Positions 24,146 to 35,159 of a stretch of DNA of 64,000 nucleotides are shown one piece after another (position 1 is the stretch's first letter; each line of letters begins with the position of its first letter). This DNA comes from Incurvaria masculella. Taxonomy: Eukaryota > Arthropoda > Insecta > Lepidoptera > Incurvariidae. The translations under genes were made by a program, and so were the position numbers. Location of the stretch: contig OX335652.1 of assembly GCA_946894095.1 (NCBI GenBank), positions 4,053,001-4,117,000 of the forward strand, in the 5' to 3' direction. The notes below the pieces were generated by a model, which worked only from the letters and a program-made list of their open reading frames with translations, did not search any database and was not told the origin of the DNA.

Positions 24146-25011
24146 GCCAGCTAAAGTCAGATGATAACAGCCAGCTTTTCCTCGCTCTCTCTCATATTTA
24201 ACCCCACTGCTCACCGCTTCGGTAATTTATATATATATATATATATAACTTAATAGATGGTAAGGAGACATTAATGTATGGGAAGGATCAAGCTATAAGC
24301 AGATGTAAGCCGCATTTGCATAAATCGGGTAAATTATTAAGTTATGAGCACATGTATATACAGACAGACACCAAACGTTGGACTTTATAATAGGTAGGTA
24401 TAGTAACAATTCACAACTTGGGGAAAAGCAAGCAGCGTTCAGCATCTACTCATCAAAAACACTTCGATAAACGCCAAAGTATATATGGATACCCAGGTAT
24501 ATGTTTCTTTGTTTTTCCCATCGGGCCTTCCTCTTATTTTGGAACAAAACGTTCAATGAATATTGTTTTGCCGTTTTGGTCATATTTAATTTAATGCGGT
24601 GGTACTAACCTCTACGCCCATGAAGGAAAATCCTAAGGTAAGGTAACAAAATGTGAACAGTGAAAAATCACAAAAGAGTTCGCAAATTTCACAATTGATT
24701 AATATGTGGAATCCGTCCAGGCGCGTACTATAAAGTGAACTAATTTTGTAATAAAAACCAATCAGCAACAACTTGATGATAGACTGCATTACATATAAGA
24801 TAAGCTATCATATCTTAGCTTATCTTCTGTCAGATACTCAGGTTGGTTAACGCAAAGTGCTTGTGTTTGAGTTTATATATGGCCTTGTTTCTGATTTTCA
24901 TAATTTATTTGCTTGTGTCGTATACTCCGGATTAGATGTAGAATTATCAAAATTAGGATTAAATTAGGAAACCTCAAATATTTATAAGCATTTCTAACTA
25001 ATTATTTCCAG

Positions 25012-25201
25012 GTAAAGCCGCCAATCACAGTTTAAAGGAGGAATTACACCGCCTACAGGAGTTTGTGCAAGATGCATACACGCTTTGCCCTGCTCCAAAA
25101 CTGGACGAAAATACTCCCTACGCCAAAACTCGACGCATCGCCGATTCAATTTACACATTGTCTTCAGTAGTACATCCTGTCACGCCTCAGGACGATATTA
25201 G
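25012..25201 (+). CDS. Internal exon of an unrecognised plus-strand gene
   Basis: A 190-bp open stretch sits between an acceptor (TTATTTCCAG at 25011) and a donor (ATTAG|GTATGT). It enters in phase 1 and leaves in phase 2. The peptide includes KEELHRLQEFVQDAY and YAKTRRIADSIYTLSSVV, charged and probably helical. Codon usage is coding-like, unlike the surrounding repeats. Its outgoing phase fits the exon at 57978 exactly, where AG plus G makes an Arg codon. I do not recognise the family. Upstream exons were not found with confidence and may lie outside the window. Confidence 0.6.
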
Positions 25202-25826
25202 GTATGTATGTATCACGACATGCGATCAGTCAGGTCCATGTCAGGGCCAATTCAAGATGCGAACTGCTGGCAACGCGCGGTGGGCATCTATAAAAACAAC
25301 CCAAGTACCCGATGCCGAGGCGCAAAATCGCAGCCTTGTATCCAATCGTGAGATAAGCCTCTGGTCGCCGATCAGCATTTTAATTGCGCTCGCGCAGCCA
25401 CGGCGCGCAGCTAATAGCGGAATGGATACTTGAAGAGACGTTTAAAACAACTCACACACAGATTGGCGGTGCTTTAGAATGAAGAGAATAACAAAGACAC
25501 CATATTACGCCTCACAATGCTACAATGAGGGATATGAACAACTGAGGCATTAAGATGAAATAATCCATGAGGGGATGTAGCTCTCCGCTAGGATAAAATA
25601 AAAGGTCGAAGCTCTATCAAGGTAGGAGCTGCCTTGCCTCCGTCACTGAGCATGGCAACTTGTACCGTGGTCGTATCATTACTCGGTCTACCTTCACACG
25701 GTGGTCAGTGCGAGTTCTCACCTAAATTGTCGTTTACGGAACTTCGAAGTTAGGCAAAAATGCCCCATACAAATTAATCTTTTCAAACTTACGCGGGACA
25801 TAACTACAATATTTAGTTTGACGGCT

Positions 25827-26929
25827 TACCGCGCGTGTGAGGAGCAGGACGTGCTGCTCGACATTTCGGAGCCTCACATGGGCTCCATCTTCAGGAGAAC
25901 GTGCCTGTCGCGACGGAGGTAGGCACGTTACTGGCTACCCGCCACTTTGCTTGACTTATCAGCGTCGATGGCAACACTCGTACATTTTTCTTAGGATTAG
26001 CTGCTGTCCGTGTGAAGTGCAAAACAAGCTCACTGTGTTTTCCTCGACGTCTGTTGTCCTCGAAACCTGCACTGTCCTGTTGCACCTCTCCGAAATTCAG
26101 TTTTCAGCTTATTCAGCACGGGTTTCCATATGGGCGAAAGACGGTGGGAATCTTCACGATTGAAGTTCTTGTGCTTGCTGATTTCGATGGACTCCCGAAT
26201 GATTCGTGGGAGGTTTCATTGTTCAGGTACTAGGACTTTCACCTGATCAAACCTCAACCAGTGCCCAGGTCCAGATTCTGCATGCTCAAACAGCGCTGAC
26301 TTCGTGATGTCTCTGTTCTTAACCGCCCGTATGTGCTCCGTGATGCGTGTGCTGACGCTCCTCTTCGTTTGGCCAATGTACGACTTACCGCATGAACATG
26401 GAAATCTGTAGACGCCAGCGGCGAGTAATGGTACCTTGTCCTTCACCGATCGGAGCATGGCTGAGACCTTGCGTTGAGGGTACAGTACTGCTGGTATGCT
26501 GGATCTCCTCAGTATCCTCGCAATACGGTCTGTCACTCCCCTGATGTACGGCAGGTATGCGGCTCGCCTCTTGACGTCATACTGTGGTTTTCGTTCTTTC
26601 CTTCTGGTTCTCCAATCTCTTGCCTTATAACCATTGCCTTGCAGCAATGTCTCAATGAATTTAATTTCCGCAGCAATGTATAGTGGATCACAAAGACGTT
26701 CCGCTCTCTGTAGAAGTGATTTTAGTACCGATTGTAAGTGTGCCGGGTGATGATGTGAGGATGCATGTAGGTACCTGCTATTCTATATACCGTATGACCC
26801 AACTTTCCATCGGCGCACTTAATCACTAATACATCCAGGAATGCTAGGCAGGCAAGTTCTCCTGAAGATGGAGCCCATGTAAGGCTCCGAAACGTCGAGC
26901 AGCACATCCTGCTCCTCACACGCGCGGTA
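25827..26929 (-). mobile_element. Penelope-like retroelement, 5'-truncated, with inverted termini
   Basis: About 78 bp at 25827-25905 recur inverted at 26851-26929 (ends TACCGCGCGTGTGAGG and its complement). Between them the minus strand encodes the end of a reverse transcriptase and a GIY-YIG endonuclease, the signature pair of Penelope-like elements. Inverted or partial pseudo-LTRs are typical of the group. Both termini contain CTGAAGATGG...CCGAAA, a hammerhead-like core with a GGAGCC/GGCTCC stem. Most of the RT is missing. The Mutator-like element inserted next to the right terminus. Confidence 0.85.
26020..26900 (-). pseudogene. Penelope-like RT C-terminus and GIY-YIG endonuclease remnant
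   Basis: On the minus strand the RT tail reads AFLDVLVIKCADGKLGHTVY near 26840. After a frame break the endonuclease part (26647-26216) contains GVYRFPCSCGKSYIGQTKRS, the GIY-YIG-like Y-x-I-G with following Arg, and TRITEHIRAV. A TGA at about 26216 interrupts; the same frame continues with a typical C-terminal tail (REDSHRLSPIW). The family copies itself by target-primed reverse transcription using this nuclease. It is inactive here because of truncation and breaks. Confidence 0.85.
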
Positions 26930-26944
26930 CACTACCGAGGGGTC

Positions 26945-27420
26945 ACTCACTCAAGGAATCTGGTGTACAATCGTTTGGGAATCTCAAGAATCTTAGGTGG
27001 GAGTCCGAGGAATCTGGTGGGAGTCCGGAGAATCTCGGAAATCTTATGTAATCCCGAGTAATCCTAAAGAATCTGGAGTTCCCAAGGAAATCATTGGGAA
27101 TCCTATCAAATTCATGGAAATCTCGGGTAATCTTAGGCGGAGTCCGAGGAATCCGATGGGAGTCCGAGGAATCCGATGGGAGTCCGAGGAATCTGGAAAT
27201 CTTATGTAATCCCGAGTAATCCTAAGGAATCTGAGAATACCAAGGAAATCATTGGGAATCCTTTCAAATTAATGGAAATCTCGGGTAATTCTGGGTGGGA
27301 GTCCGAGGAATAGGAAAATCTTGGGTAGTCTCGAGTACTCCCAGGGAGTGTAGGAATCCTAAGGGAATCATTGGCAATCCGATCAAAGTCTTTGTAATCT
27401 CAGATAATCTTGTCGGGGTC
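26945..27420 (+). repeat. Left degenerate AATC-word array
   Basis: About 475 bp is built from short words such as GGAATCT, GTAATCC and GGAAATC every 10-20 bp, with longer local repeats (GGGAGTCCGAGGAATCCGAT at about 27130-27190). It makes a meaningless frame on the plus strand. Confidence 0.85.
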
Positions 27421-27951
27421 GGACTAAGCCGGTTTTTGTATGCTTAGTCCGGTGCAATTCTAGTACAGTACGTAAGTTTTGACAGGTTAGTTCTGAATAA
27501 GACTGTAAAGGTTTTTAAAATAAGAGTACCTTATCTCGAGTACGTGAAATATTTACTAGGTTTTTAAATATAGACTTTTATAACGGTCCAGGCAAAGAAA
27601 TAATCAACTTTGACCTAATGATGGCTGAGATACTAAGGGATTTCGAAAGATCGGAGTACCTCATCGTGAAGTTGAGTATGTCAAATATGTATTATGGCTT
27701 CAAAAATGGTATTGCATAATGCATCAGGCAAAAAAAAAAACAGGGCTGACCTAATGATCGCTGAGATAATACGGGATCTAATCTAACAATGATAGCGCAG
27801 CCGTGGGCGCGGCCGCCAGTTTGCGAAGAAATCACGCACACGTGTGCGCACGAGTGTGCGCAGCGCGCACCCCGCGTGTGCCCGACGACCCAATTCCAAA
27901 ACATATTCAGTCGTATTCAGAGTAAACCTGTCAAAATTTAGTACGGGATAA

Positions 27952-28466
27952 GAACCGGATTAACCAAACAAAAACCGGTTTAGTCCGACCTTAATACGCG
28001 TACTATGCGAATAGAAGGTTATCATGCGTATACTACTTTTTAGGGTTCCGTACCCATAGGGTGAAAACGGAACCCTATTACAAAGCCTCAGCTGTCCGTC
28101 CGTCCGTCCGTCTGTCACAAAGCTGTTACTCATGAACCGTAATAAGTACGTAGCTGAAATTTTCACAGAGTGAGTATTTAATTTGCCGCTATAACAACAA
28201 ATAAGTATAATTTAAAGATAATAAAAAAATACAAATAATATTATTTTTTGGTGTTAAATCATTTACGATGGTACGAAACCCTTTGTGTACGAGTCCGACT
28301 CGCGTTTGTTTACTGTGTATTGGGTGGGCGACTTTTAGTCAGTGATTTTGATTAAATAATTAGATGATTGTAGGTATGTTGTGAACCGAGCTTGGGGCGG
28401 ACTAACTTTACTACGCGTATTAAGGTCGAAGTAAACCGGTTTTTGTAAGGTTAGTCCGGTGCTAAT
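27952..28466. repeat. Fold-back pair around a family A copy
   Basis: About 50 bp at 27952-28005 (containing ACAAAAACCGGTTTAGTCCG and CGACCTTAATACGCGTA) recur inverted at 28414-28466. The interval encloses the family A copy at 28042-28310. It may be a separate TIR element inserted in, or forming part of, the Mutator-like element. Confidence 0.7.
28042..28310 (+). mobile_element. Family A inside the Mutator-like element
   Basis: A full 5' part; the 3' end is decayed (CGAGTCCGACTCGCGTTTG, no GGCCGG). It lies between the arms of the fold-back pair. Confidence 0.8.
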
Positions 28467-28829
28467 CTCGTACCAAGTTTTTACAGGTTCACAGTGAGTA
28501 CGACTGCAAGGGATTTCGAAAAAGAAGAGTACCTACCTAATCGCGAAGTTTTCTACGTAAAATATTTGCTAAGGTTTCAAATATAGCCTTTTATAATGAC
28601 CCAGGCAAAAAAAAATCAACCCTGACCTAATGATGGCTGAGATTCTAAGAGATTTCGAAAGAGCGAAGTACCTCATCTTGAAATTTTGTATGTGAAATAT
28701 GTACTGTGGATTCAAAAATGGTATTGTATAATGCCTCAGGGAAAGAAAAAATCAGCGCTGATCTAAAGATCGCTGAGATAATATGGGATCTAATTTAACC
28801 GGATTCCGCCTGGGTGAATATGTCCAAAA

Positions 28830-28990
28830 CGAATATCGCACCAACGCGCGCCGGCCGGCCACGGCGCGGGGGCTCCCCGCTCGGCGCCGCCGCCCGCGCC
28901 CGCGCTGTTGCCGCCTCGCGCGGACGCCGCGCCCGTGCCGAACCCCCCCGGCCGCGCCGCCCGCCTGTCTGCGATGACGTCACGGACACG
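28830..28990. other. Very GC-rich island
   Basis: About 160 bp of CG/CCG-rich sequence in an AT-rich setting, followed by GATGACGTCA and CACGTG. A smaller island lies at 27795-27880, at the matching place in the duplicated unit. Open frames through it run on both strands and look like composition artefacts. Confidence 0.6.
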
Positions 28991-29039
28991 TGCTGCGCGC
29001 AACGCGCAATTATAAGTCTCTATGAATCGTTGGTGGTCA

Positions 29040-29480
29040 CTAAGAATCTTTAGAAATCCCGAAATCATTGGAATGTACCAAAAATGTGTTGGTAGTCCTT
29101 AAAAAATCCAGGTAATCTTTGGTAGTCTCTAGGAATCTTTGGTAGTCCTCAGAAATCTTACGAAATCCCAGTATATTTGAAATCTCCAAGAATCTTTGGT
29201 AGTCTTTGGAAATCTTTAGGAATCTCCAAGAATCTTTAGTAGTCTTTGGAAATCTTTAGGAATCTCCAAGAATCTTTGGAGTCTTTGGAAATCTTTAGGA
29301 ATCTCCAGGAATCTTTGGTAGTCTTTGGAAATCTTTAGGAATCTCTAAGAATCTTTAGTAGTCTTTGGAAATCTTTAGGAATCTCCAGGAATCTTTGGTA
29401 GTCTTTGGAAATCTTTAGGAATCTCTAAGAATCTTTAGTAGTCTTTGGAAATCTTTAGGAATCTAGAAATCCCAAGGAAA
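29040..29480 (+). repeat. Right AATC-word array, about 62-bp higher-order unit
   Basis: Tandem units containing TTTGGAAATCTTTAGGAATC and AAGAATCTTTRGTAGTC repeat about every 62 bp between 29190 and 29465. The array is in the same orientation as the left array, although the element ends are inverted. Confidence 0.9.
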
Positions 29481-29550
29481 TCTTGACTACTGGGAATCTG
29501 GTGTACACTTTTTGCTCGAGTGACTAACCCCTCGTACACTACAGTACACG

Positions 29551-29772
29551 CAGTTTGACTACAGCGGTCGTGGTTTACTTTAGCTATAAGTTGTTTCGTA
29601 AATATTACCAAATTAAACACTATGCGCATTTTCTGCTTGGTGGACATGTTGCATCCTCCTCATAACGAAGCCTTTCTTTTTCTTTGAAACAGATTAGGCA
29701 TCAGAGAGCAATATCACGGTTTTGTACCGTGCCCGCGAATGAGTTAGTCCCGCCGGGAAGGGCCATCTTAAG
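29551..29772 (+). mobile_element. Family D MITE, right half
   Basis: TTTGACTACAGCGGTCGTGG through GGGCCATCTTAA; the left half is missing. It starts just beyond the right duplication of the Mutator-like element. Confidence 0.7.
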
Positions 29773-30089
29773 ATATTTTATTAGAACAAATATTTATTTA
29801 TTACTTTCGACCATTGACAAAACAGTACAAAATAATTGTATTACGCTTTACTCTTAAAATTAATTTCCTACGAAAATACGAATTTATTCAATTAAAACAA
29901 AACATCTTTCGAAATAAAATAATCAACAGTCTTTAATATCTACAATTTAGAATTAAATTAGGTTACGCAATTTAAAATGTTTATTTAAGAAGAATACAAA
30001 TTAAAACAATCAATAAAATCATTTTAAAACAGTTAAAAACAGTGCGTTTTTTGTTAAAAATATTTTACCGATCAAACAACTCACTTTTT

Positions 30090-30675
30090 ACGGTTCCGTA
30101 CCCAAAGGGTCAAAACGGAACCCTATTACTAAGCCTCAGCTGTCCGTCCGTCCGTCTGTCACAGGGCTGTATTTCATGAACCGGAACAGGTAAGAAGCTG
30201 ACATTTTCACAGACTATGTATTTATTTTGCCGCTATAACAACAAACAGGTAAAATTATAAAATAATAAAAATGAAAGGGGGCCCCATACAAAAAACCTGT
30301 TATTTTTGGGGTAAATCTTGTACGATGGTACGGAACCCTTCGTGTGCGAGTCCGACTCGCACTTGGCCGGTTTTTAGGGTTCCGTACCGAAAGGGTGAAA
30401 ACGGAACCCTATTACTAAGCCTCCGCTGTCCGTCCGTCCGTCCGTCCGTCCGTCTGTCACAGGGCTGTATCTCATAAACCGTAATAGGTAGGCAGCTGAA
30501 ATTTTCACAGAGTATGTATTTATTTTGCCGCTATAACAACAAATAAGTAAAATTAAAAAATATTAAAAATTAAAGGGGGGCCCCATACAAAAAAACGTGA
30601 TATTTTTGTGTTAAATCTTGTACGATGTTACGGAACCCTTCATGTGCGAGTCCGACTCGCACTTGGCCGGTTTTT
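30090..30675 (+). mobile_element. Family A tandem dimer, head to tail
   Basis: Two full copies, 30090-30375 and 30376-30675, abut with no spacer: the T-run ending the first runs straight into AGGGTTCCGT of the second. Both have terminal hairpins. Confidence 0.9.
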
Positions 30676-30689
30676 ATATAAAAAACCGA

Positions 30690-31510
30690 TATGGGTGGCT
30701 CTGCTGAGAGGTACTCAGAAAAACTAAATCCACCTCGGATTTGCGGACTATCGCCGACCTATCAAACTTGCTTTAATTATGTTTGAAGACTCCCAGGTTA
30801 TAAGTTTGAGGAAAGGCACCCGCCGGCAGACAGTTCTGTATCCTGGCGGTGCAGCAGAGAAATGAGTTTGAGAAACGTTTGATTCTCAAAAGCCCAATGT
30901 CAACCACAAGGGGGTGCTCTGAATCTCTGCGGCGCGTGCTCCGGATATAGGTTGTATGGGGAGGAATAAGGGATTCAAGTTCCGCAGAGCAACGTCCATG
31001 ATAGTACCTGTAGAACAGACTGAGCGATCCTACAAACCGTCTGTAGCTCAGGGACTCCAGGCCAACGGTGAGTTGTGGGCATCGATGTAATCTAAAACTA
31101 TAGATGCACCATCAGCTTTTCTCCGCGTACCACGTAATATGCGCCCTATCCGCTCGTTGATGCCCTACTGCATGCCAGTCTGTGGTCGGCTTGACATCCG
31201 AGCGTACGTGTGCCATCTACGGGCTTTGCAATGCGACAAAATGCCGAAATACGCGGTCAAAAGGTATGTCGATGGTTGATCATGGTTGTGGGTCACCAAA
31301 AAGACAGACCGCTGGGCGCTGTATTGAGTGCAAACACGCCAGCAGGTACTGGGGACAATCTTCCCAAATGTAGCTACAGTATTCTATCACCGGCCTGTAT
31401 TGTAATTTGCCAAGAAGTGGTTGTGCCGGTAAAAATAAACCTTCTGCAACGGTATAAGAGCCCCAGTTTCTGCGAGTTGGTGCACAAATACTTAAGTGTA
31501 TATGGGTAAT
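30690..31510 (-). pseudogene. Jockey-like non-LTR retrotransposon, RT C-terminus remnant
   Basis: The minus strand reads PVIEYCSYIWEDCPQYLLAC then LHSIQRPAVCLFGDP (about 31420-31280), the usual end of the RT thumb in Jockey/CR1-type LINEs. After an insertion of about 190 bp it resumes with LESLSYRRFVGSLSLFYRYY, HGRCSAELESLIPP (31075-30940) and ends ...AFPQTYNLGVFKHN at about 30775. Frame breaks make it non-functional. Upstream RT and endonuclease are absent. Confidence 0.8.
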
Positions 31511-31899
31511 TATTTTCAAAATTTGCAAACAACGGTAATAGGAGAACAATTCGGGACAAAATGACCGACAGACACCAGAGCCACACCATAATCAGGTTCT
31601 TTGTTTGCTTTTTGAGACGGGACCCTAAATACTCTGATCTGACGAACAATTCAACTGACCCCTTCAGAGGTTTCCCAAAGGGTCGGCACAACTCGAACAC
31701 GGCATGACCCCATGATTATCCTTTCCAGGAAACGCGGCCAGCCGACAAGACTTCAACAATCAACAATGTGTTTCGCGATGATAAATGACGATGAATCATG
31801 TTAATTTACAATCACATAAACAGGGATGTGGACAGCGAGGAAAGGCCGGAGTGGCGACAGAAACTCATTCGTATGGCGGCATAGCTACGAGTAATTTTT

Positions 31900-32188
31900 A
31901 GGGTACCGTACCCAATGGGTGAAAACGGAACCCTATTGTTAAGCCTCCCCTGTCCGTCCGTCCGTCCGTCCGTCCTTCCGTCCGTCTGTCACAGGGCTGT
32001 ATCTCATGAACCGTAATAGGTGGGCAGCAGAAATTTTCAGAGTGTGTATTTATTTTGCCGCTATAAACAAATAGGTTTAAAACTAACAAAACAAAAAAAT
32101 ACAAAAAACGTGATTGTTTTGTGTTAAATCTCGTACGATGGTACGGAACCCTTCGTGTGCAAGCCCGACTCGCACTTGTCGGTTTTTT
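31900..32188 (+). mobile_element. Family A, full copy
   Basis: AGGGTACCGTACCCAATGGG to CGCACTTGTCGGTTTTTTT, with an expanded (CCGT)n. It directly abuts the minus-strand SINE that starts at 32189. Confidence 0.85.
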
Positions 32189-32478
32189 TATGCAACCTGA
32201 CATGGATGGCTAATACCAGCACAACTACCGTTATGATATTAGCACAGTACACCACATTCCCGAAAGAATTAGGCGTCATGCCAGGACCTACCATCTAGTA
32301 GGGGAAGGGGACCTACAGTCTTACATGGGTTCCGAACTATGGAACAGCTCCCATTCGTAACGAAATGCACTTATTCAACTCAGAAAGAGAAATAAATTGG
32401 TGCATTACCGGGCGAGGATTTAAACCCATAACCTCGCACATTAAAGGCAAGTATTTTAGCTCTTAGACCACGTGTTTT
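32189..32478 (-). mobile_element. SINE family B, minus, internally deleted
   Basis: A family tail and body (GACATGGATGGCTAATACC, ATGCCAGGACCT) with the middle missing, then the head-proximal part (TGAAATGCACTTATTCAAC-like segment). Confidence 0.75.
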
Positions 32479-33242
32479 TTGTGGAAATGCACTGAGTGTA
32501 GTTACATAGTTTGCTACGAATTCGGGACGTGCACCATCGAATGTTCATTGCTCTAAATGACGTCCTGTGAAGTTCTTACGTGTCGTTGGAACTCAAACAC
32601 ATTAGTTGTGAGCAAATTAGTAAGCGAACTGACGCTGCGCCGTCGTCGCCCGCCATACAAACGATTTTCCGTTACCACTCCCGTCCTTCCTTCCTCTCTG
32701 AACGTGGATGACGCGCGGCGCTCTGGCGAGCGTCCGGATGCCTCCCACAATGGACAACATCGGCGGCCATTGGTTTACGAAGCGCATAGCAATAGAGGGA
32801 ACGCACTCTCGCTTGTACGGTATCACGGGCTGACGTGACAAAAGTATACCACGTAATGCGTAGTGTAACTCTGATATTGAAACTGAAGATATAAAACGTA
32901 TCGTGTTGTTATCTTGTAACTTACATTGCGTTGCATAGTAAAAAATTGGAAAGGGGGGGCTTACTTGAAAGGGCAATTTGAAAAGAGTTTTGTATTTGAC
33001 ACTGCCTGAAAAATAAAGGCGTCAAAATTTAACATTTGAGTAAAACTTTCTGATATCTTTAACACAATGACTGAAAAGAAAGCATAGTTTCGGGGTTTTA
33101 GGGGAATATATATTTTTTAAGACAAACCAGTGACTCAAAGTCCCCAGATCGGTCAATTACCCCTCACTTCGCGAAATCACGCTTAGCGATCTCCATGTCA
33201 GCCGATTTGCGGACTATTGTAGAGCCATCGAGCTTGTTTAGA
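32479..33242. other. Stretch with a GC-rich centre, no gene called
   Basis: 32630-32780 is GC-rich and includes ATCGGCGGCCATTGG, a YY1-like word seen in promoters. Frames on both strands are short and not recognised. Confidence 0.35.
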
Positions 33243-33960
33243 TTAAGGTGGGCCATCCCGCTCAACTCCCCATAGAAACGGGGAAAGAAGATCACGCCCA
33301 TATTTCTTGTCAGAGATACCAAATTTTACTCAAAATAGCTTTATTTAATCGAAACAGATGTCTGATGAATAGAATAGAATAGAAAATAATTTATTCGATA
33401 GAGTACAAGTATACATAGCCAAGAGAACTTATTTTTATATAACAAAAAGTACCCTAGGGAAAAGGCTTATGACTCAGCGATGGTTTGCACTTACGAGAGC
33501 TGCAGCAAGCTGCAGCAGTCTGGCGACGCTGGTTTCCGGTCTCAACCGGTGATGACCGTTGGCATTGTAAAAGTGTGTTTGGTTTCTAAGTTATAAGGCC
33601 CGAAAGTTCGAATTTTTCGCGCGTTTTATACAATAACTTTGGAGGTAGATTAGGCAATGATAAAGTAAGAACATCTTAAAAAGATTAGTCATCAGACATA
33701 GCTTATTTAATCAAGATTTATAAACTATTTGGTTTTTGACTACAGCGGTCGTGGTTTACTTTTAGCTATAAGTCGTTTTGTAATTACAATTTTCGTAAAT
33801 CTTACCAAATCATACAAATTTTCTTTTTTGTGGACATGTTGCAACTTCCTCATCACGGAGCCTGTCTTTTTCTTTGAAACAGAGAAGGTCCCAGAGCGCA
33901 ACAGCACGGTTTTGTACCGTGCCTGCGAATGAGTTAGTCCCGCCGGTTGGGCCACCTTAA
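33243..33960 (+). mobile_element. Family D MITE carrying a nested retroposon
   Basis: TTAAGGTGGGCCATCCCGCT to GTTGGGCCACCTTAA, extended by the insertion at 33369-33549. Confidence 0.8.
33369..33549 (-). mobile_element. Retroposon 3' fragment nested in the family D MITE
   Basis: Flanked by TGATGA (33363-33368 and 33550-33555), which is single in the uninterrupted copies. On the minus strand it ends in TTATTTTCTATTCTATTCTA, a short-unit tail typical of a 5'-truncated retroposon. Confidence 0.7.
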
Positions 33961-34300
33961 GTCTGAAGACTCCCAGGCTAGGTATGAGTAAAGGCACTCC
34001 ACAGGCAGACAGTTCTTTAACCGCCTGTGGCTCAAATACTCCAGATACCTCCATTCCTCGACAACAAGTCGGATGGCTCGGCGCCTACAGTACCCTCTAA
34101 ATACAGGATGCTACAAATCTTCCCAAATATGGTTAATATAATTCCACAGCAGTTTTGTGATTTGTACAGAAAAATTAATCGCGCCGGTGAAAAGAGCCTT
34201 CTGCAGCGATATAGGATCCCCAGATTTCGAGGCGATTTTAGCCTTAAACAAAATAACATTTCCAAATCCCATGTCTTTGAAAATGTTAAAGTCCAGTAAC
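33961..34300 (-). pseudogene. Jockey-like LINE fragment, second copy
   Basis: The minus strand has NLGILYRCRRLFSPARLIFL, parallel to the QKLGLLYRCRRF segment at 31460, then jumps by deletion to the C-terminal region shared with the 30.8-kb copy (GACTCCCAGGCTAGGTATGA). It abuts the family D MITE. Confidence 0.65.
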
Positions 34301-34323
34301 AGTGAATACTTACATGTTGGAAA

Positions 34324-34743
34324 ATGATGGCACTAACCTCTATTGGGATCGATCAATACCAAAAGATAAAACCTGATGTTGTCTTTTTCGAACCTAAGTT
34401 CAACAAGATCTTTCTGATAGATGTTGTTGAAAACCTCAACAAGGCTGAAAATGTATTAATTAAATATTTCGACCCAACTCGCGAGGTAACTGCCATCGTG
34501 CCATATTGTTATGGTTATAAACGGCGTTGTAAGAAAATATATATAATATTGCCAAACCTCTTGAAAATTTTTATTTCGACATTAGGCTCCGATTCCAGTG
34601 AAGAAAGCGGTTTACTCTCTAATGGGAGAAACAGTAGCAGGTGTCTGCACTGTAGCTCGGAGTGGCCTTATAGGATTTGTCCCAGGTGGGACCTCTTTCA
34701 GGCTAAATATTGTATCACCATGTTAGTCTTAGTTTTACTTTAG
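34324..34743 (+). pseudogene. Possible LINE C-terminal fragment
   Basis: The peptide IKPDVVFFEPKFNKIFLIDV then VENLNKAENVLIKYFDP resembles the small C-terminal domain (KPD...IDV...N...AE..K..KY) found after the RT in some arthropod LINEs. The remainder changes frame. Assignment by pattern only. Confidence 0.45.
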
Positions 34744-35159
34744 TATTGTGTTAATTTAAATAAATTAAAAACAATTTCGTAATAAATATTAAATACATAC
34801 CTACTGCGAATAAAAATGTTAATATTTATTAACTTAAAAATATTATTATTACTCATAAACAATAAATTAAAATTTTAAAAAATAAGTCCACCTAGGTTTC
34901 GTTCCATTTACAAAAGATAAAATAATCAGGTACCTTTTGGTAATGTGTTTCCATGGATTTCCAATAACTTACTAGTGTTTGAAAAGCTAACTGCTGTTTC
35001 TTTAGTACTTCACACACCCAGGATAGCTATTATACTCTGCAACAGACCTAACGGGCACGGCGCAACATGGCAGTGCTGACTTGACCCCCCAATTAACCCT
35101 CAGCTACTATGACCAAACTGAAGCATGAAGTGCTAGCTTACTACGCAAATATACACACT

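Larger units (their letters stand above)
26936..29533. mobile_element. Mutator-like non-autonomous element with AATC-word arrays
   Basis: GTACACTAC at 26927-26935 is repeated at 29534-29542, a 9-bp target duplication. The ends are inverted: GAGGGGT..CACTCA on the left, and GAGGGGTTAGTCACTCGAG on the complement of the right. Nine-bp duplications are characteristic of the Mutator superfamily. No transposase is present. Inside are two degenerate arrays of AATCT/GGAATC words, a duplicated unit of about 1 kb (27417-28000 and 28430-29030), two GC-rich islands and a family A copy. Superfamily assignment rests on duplication length and TIRs only. Confidence 0.7.

Noticed and set aside
28790..29068. 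Open frames through the GC-rich island
   Set aside because: Overlapping frames on both strands with Arg/Ala/Gly/Pro runs reflect base composition.
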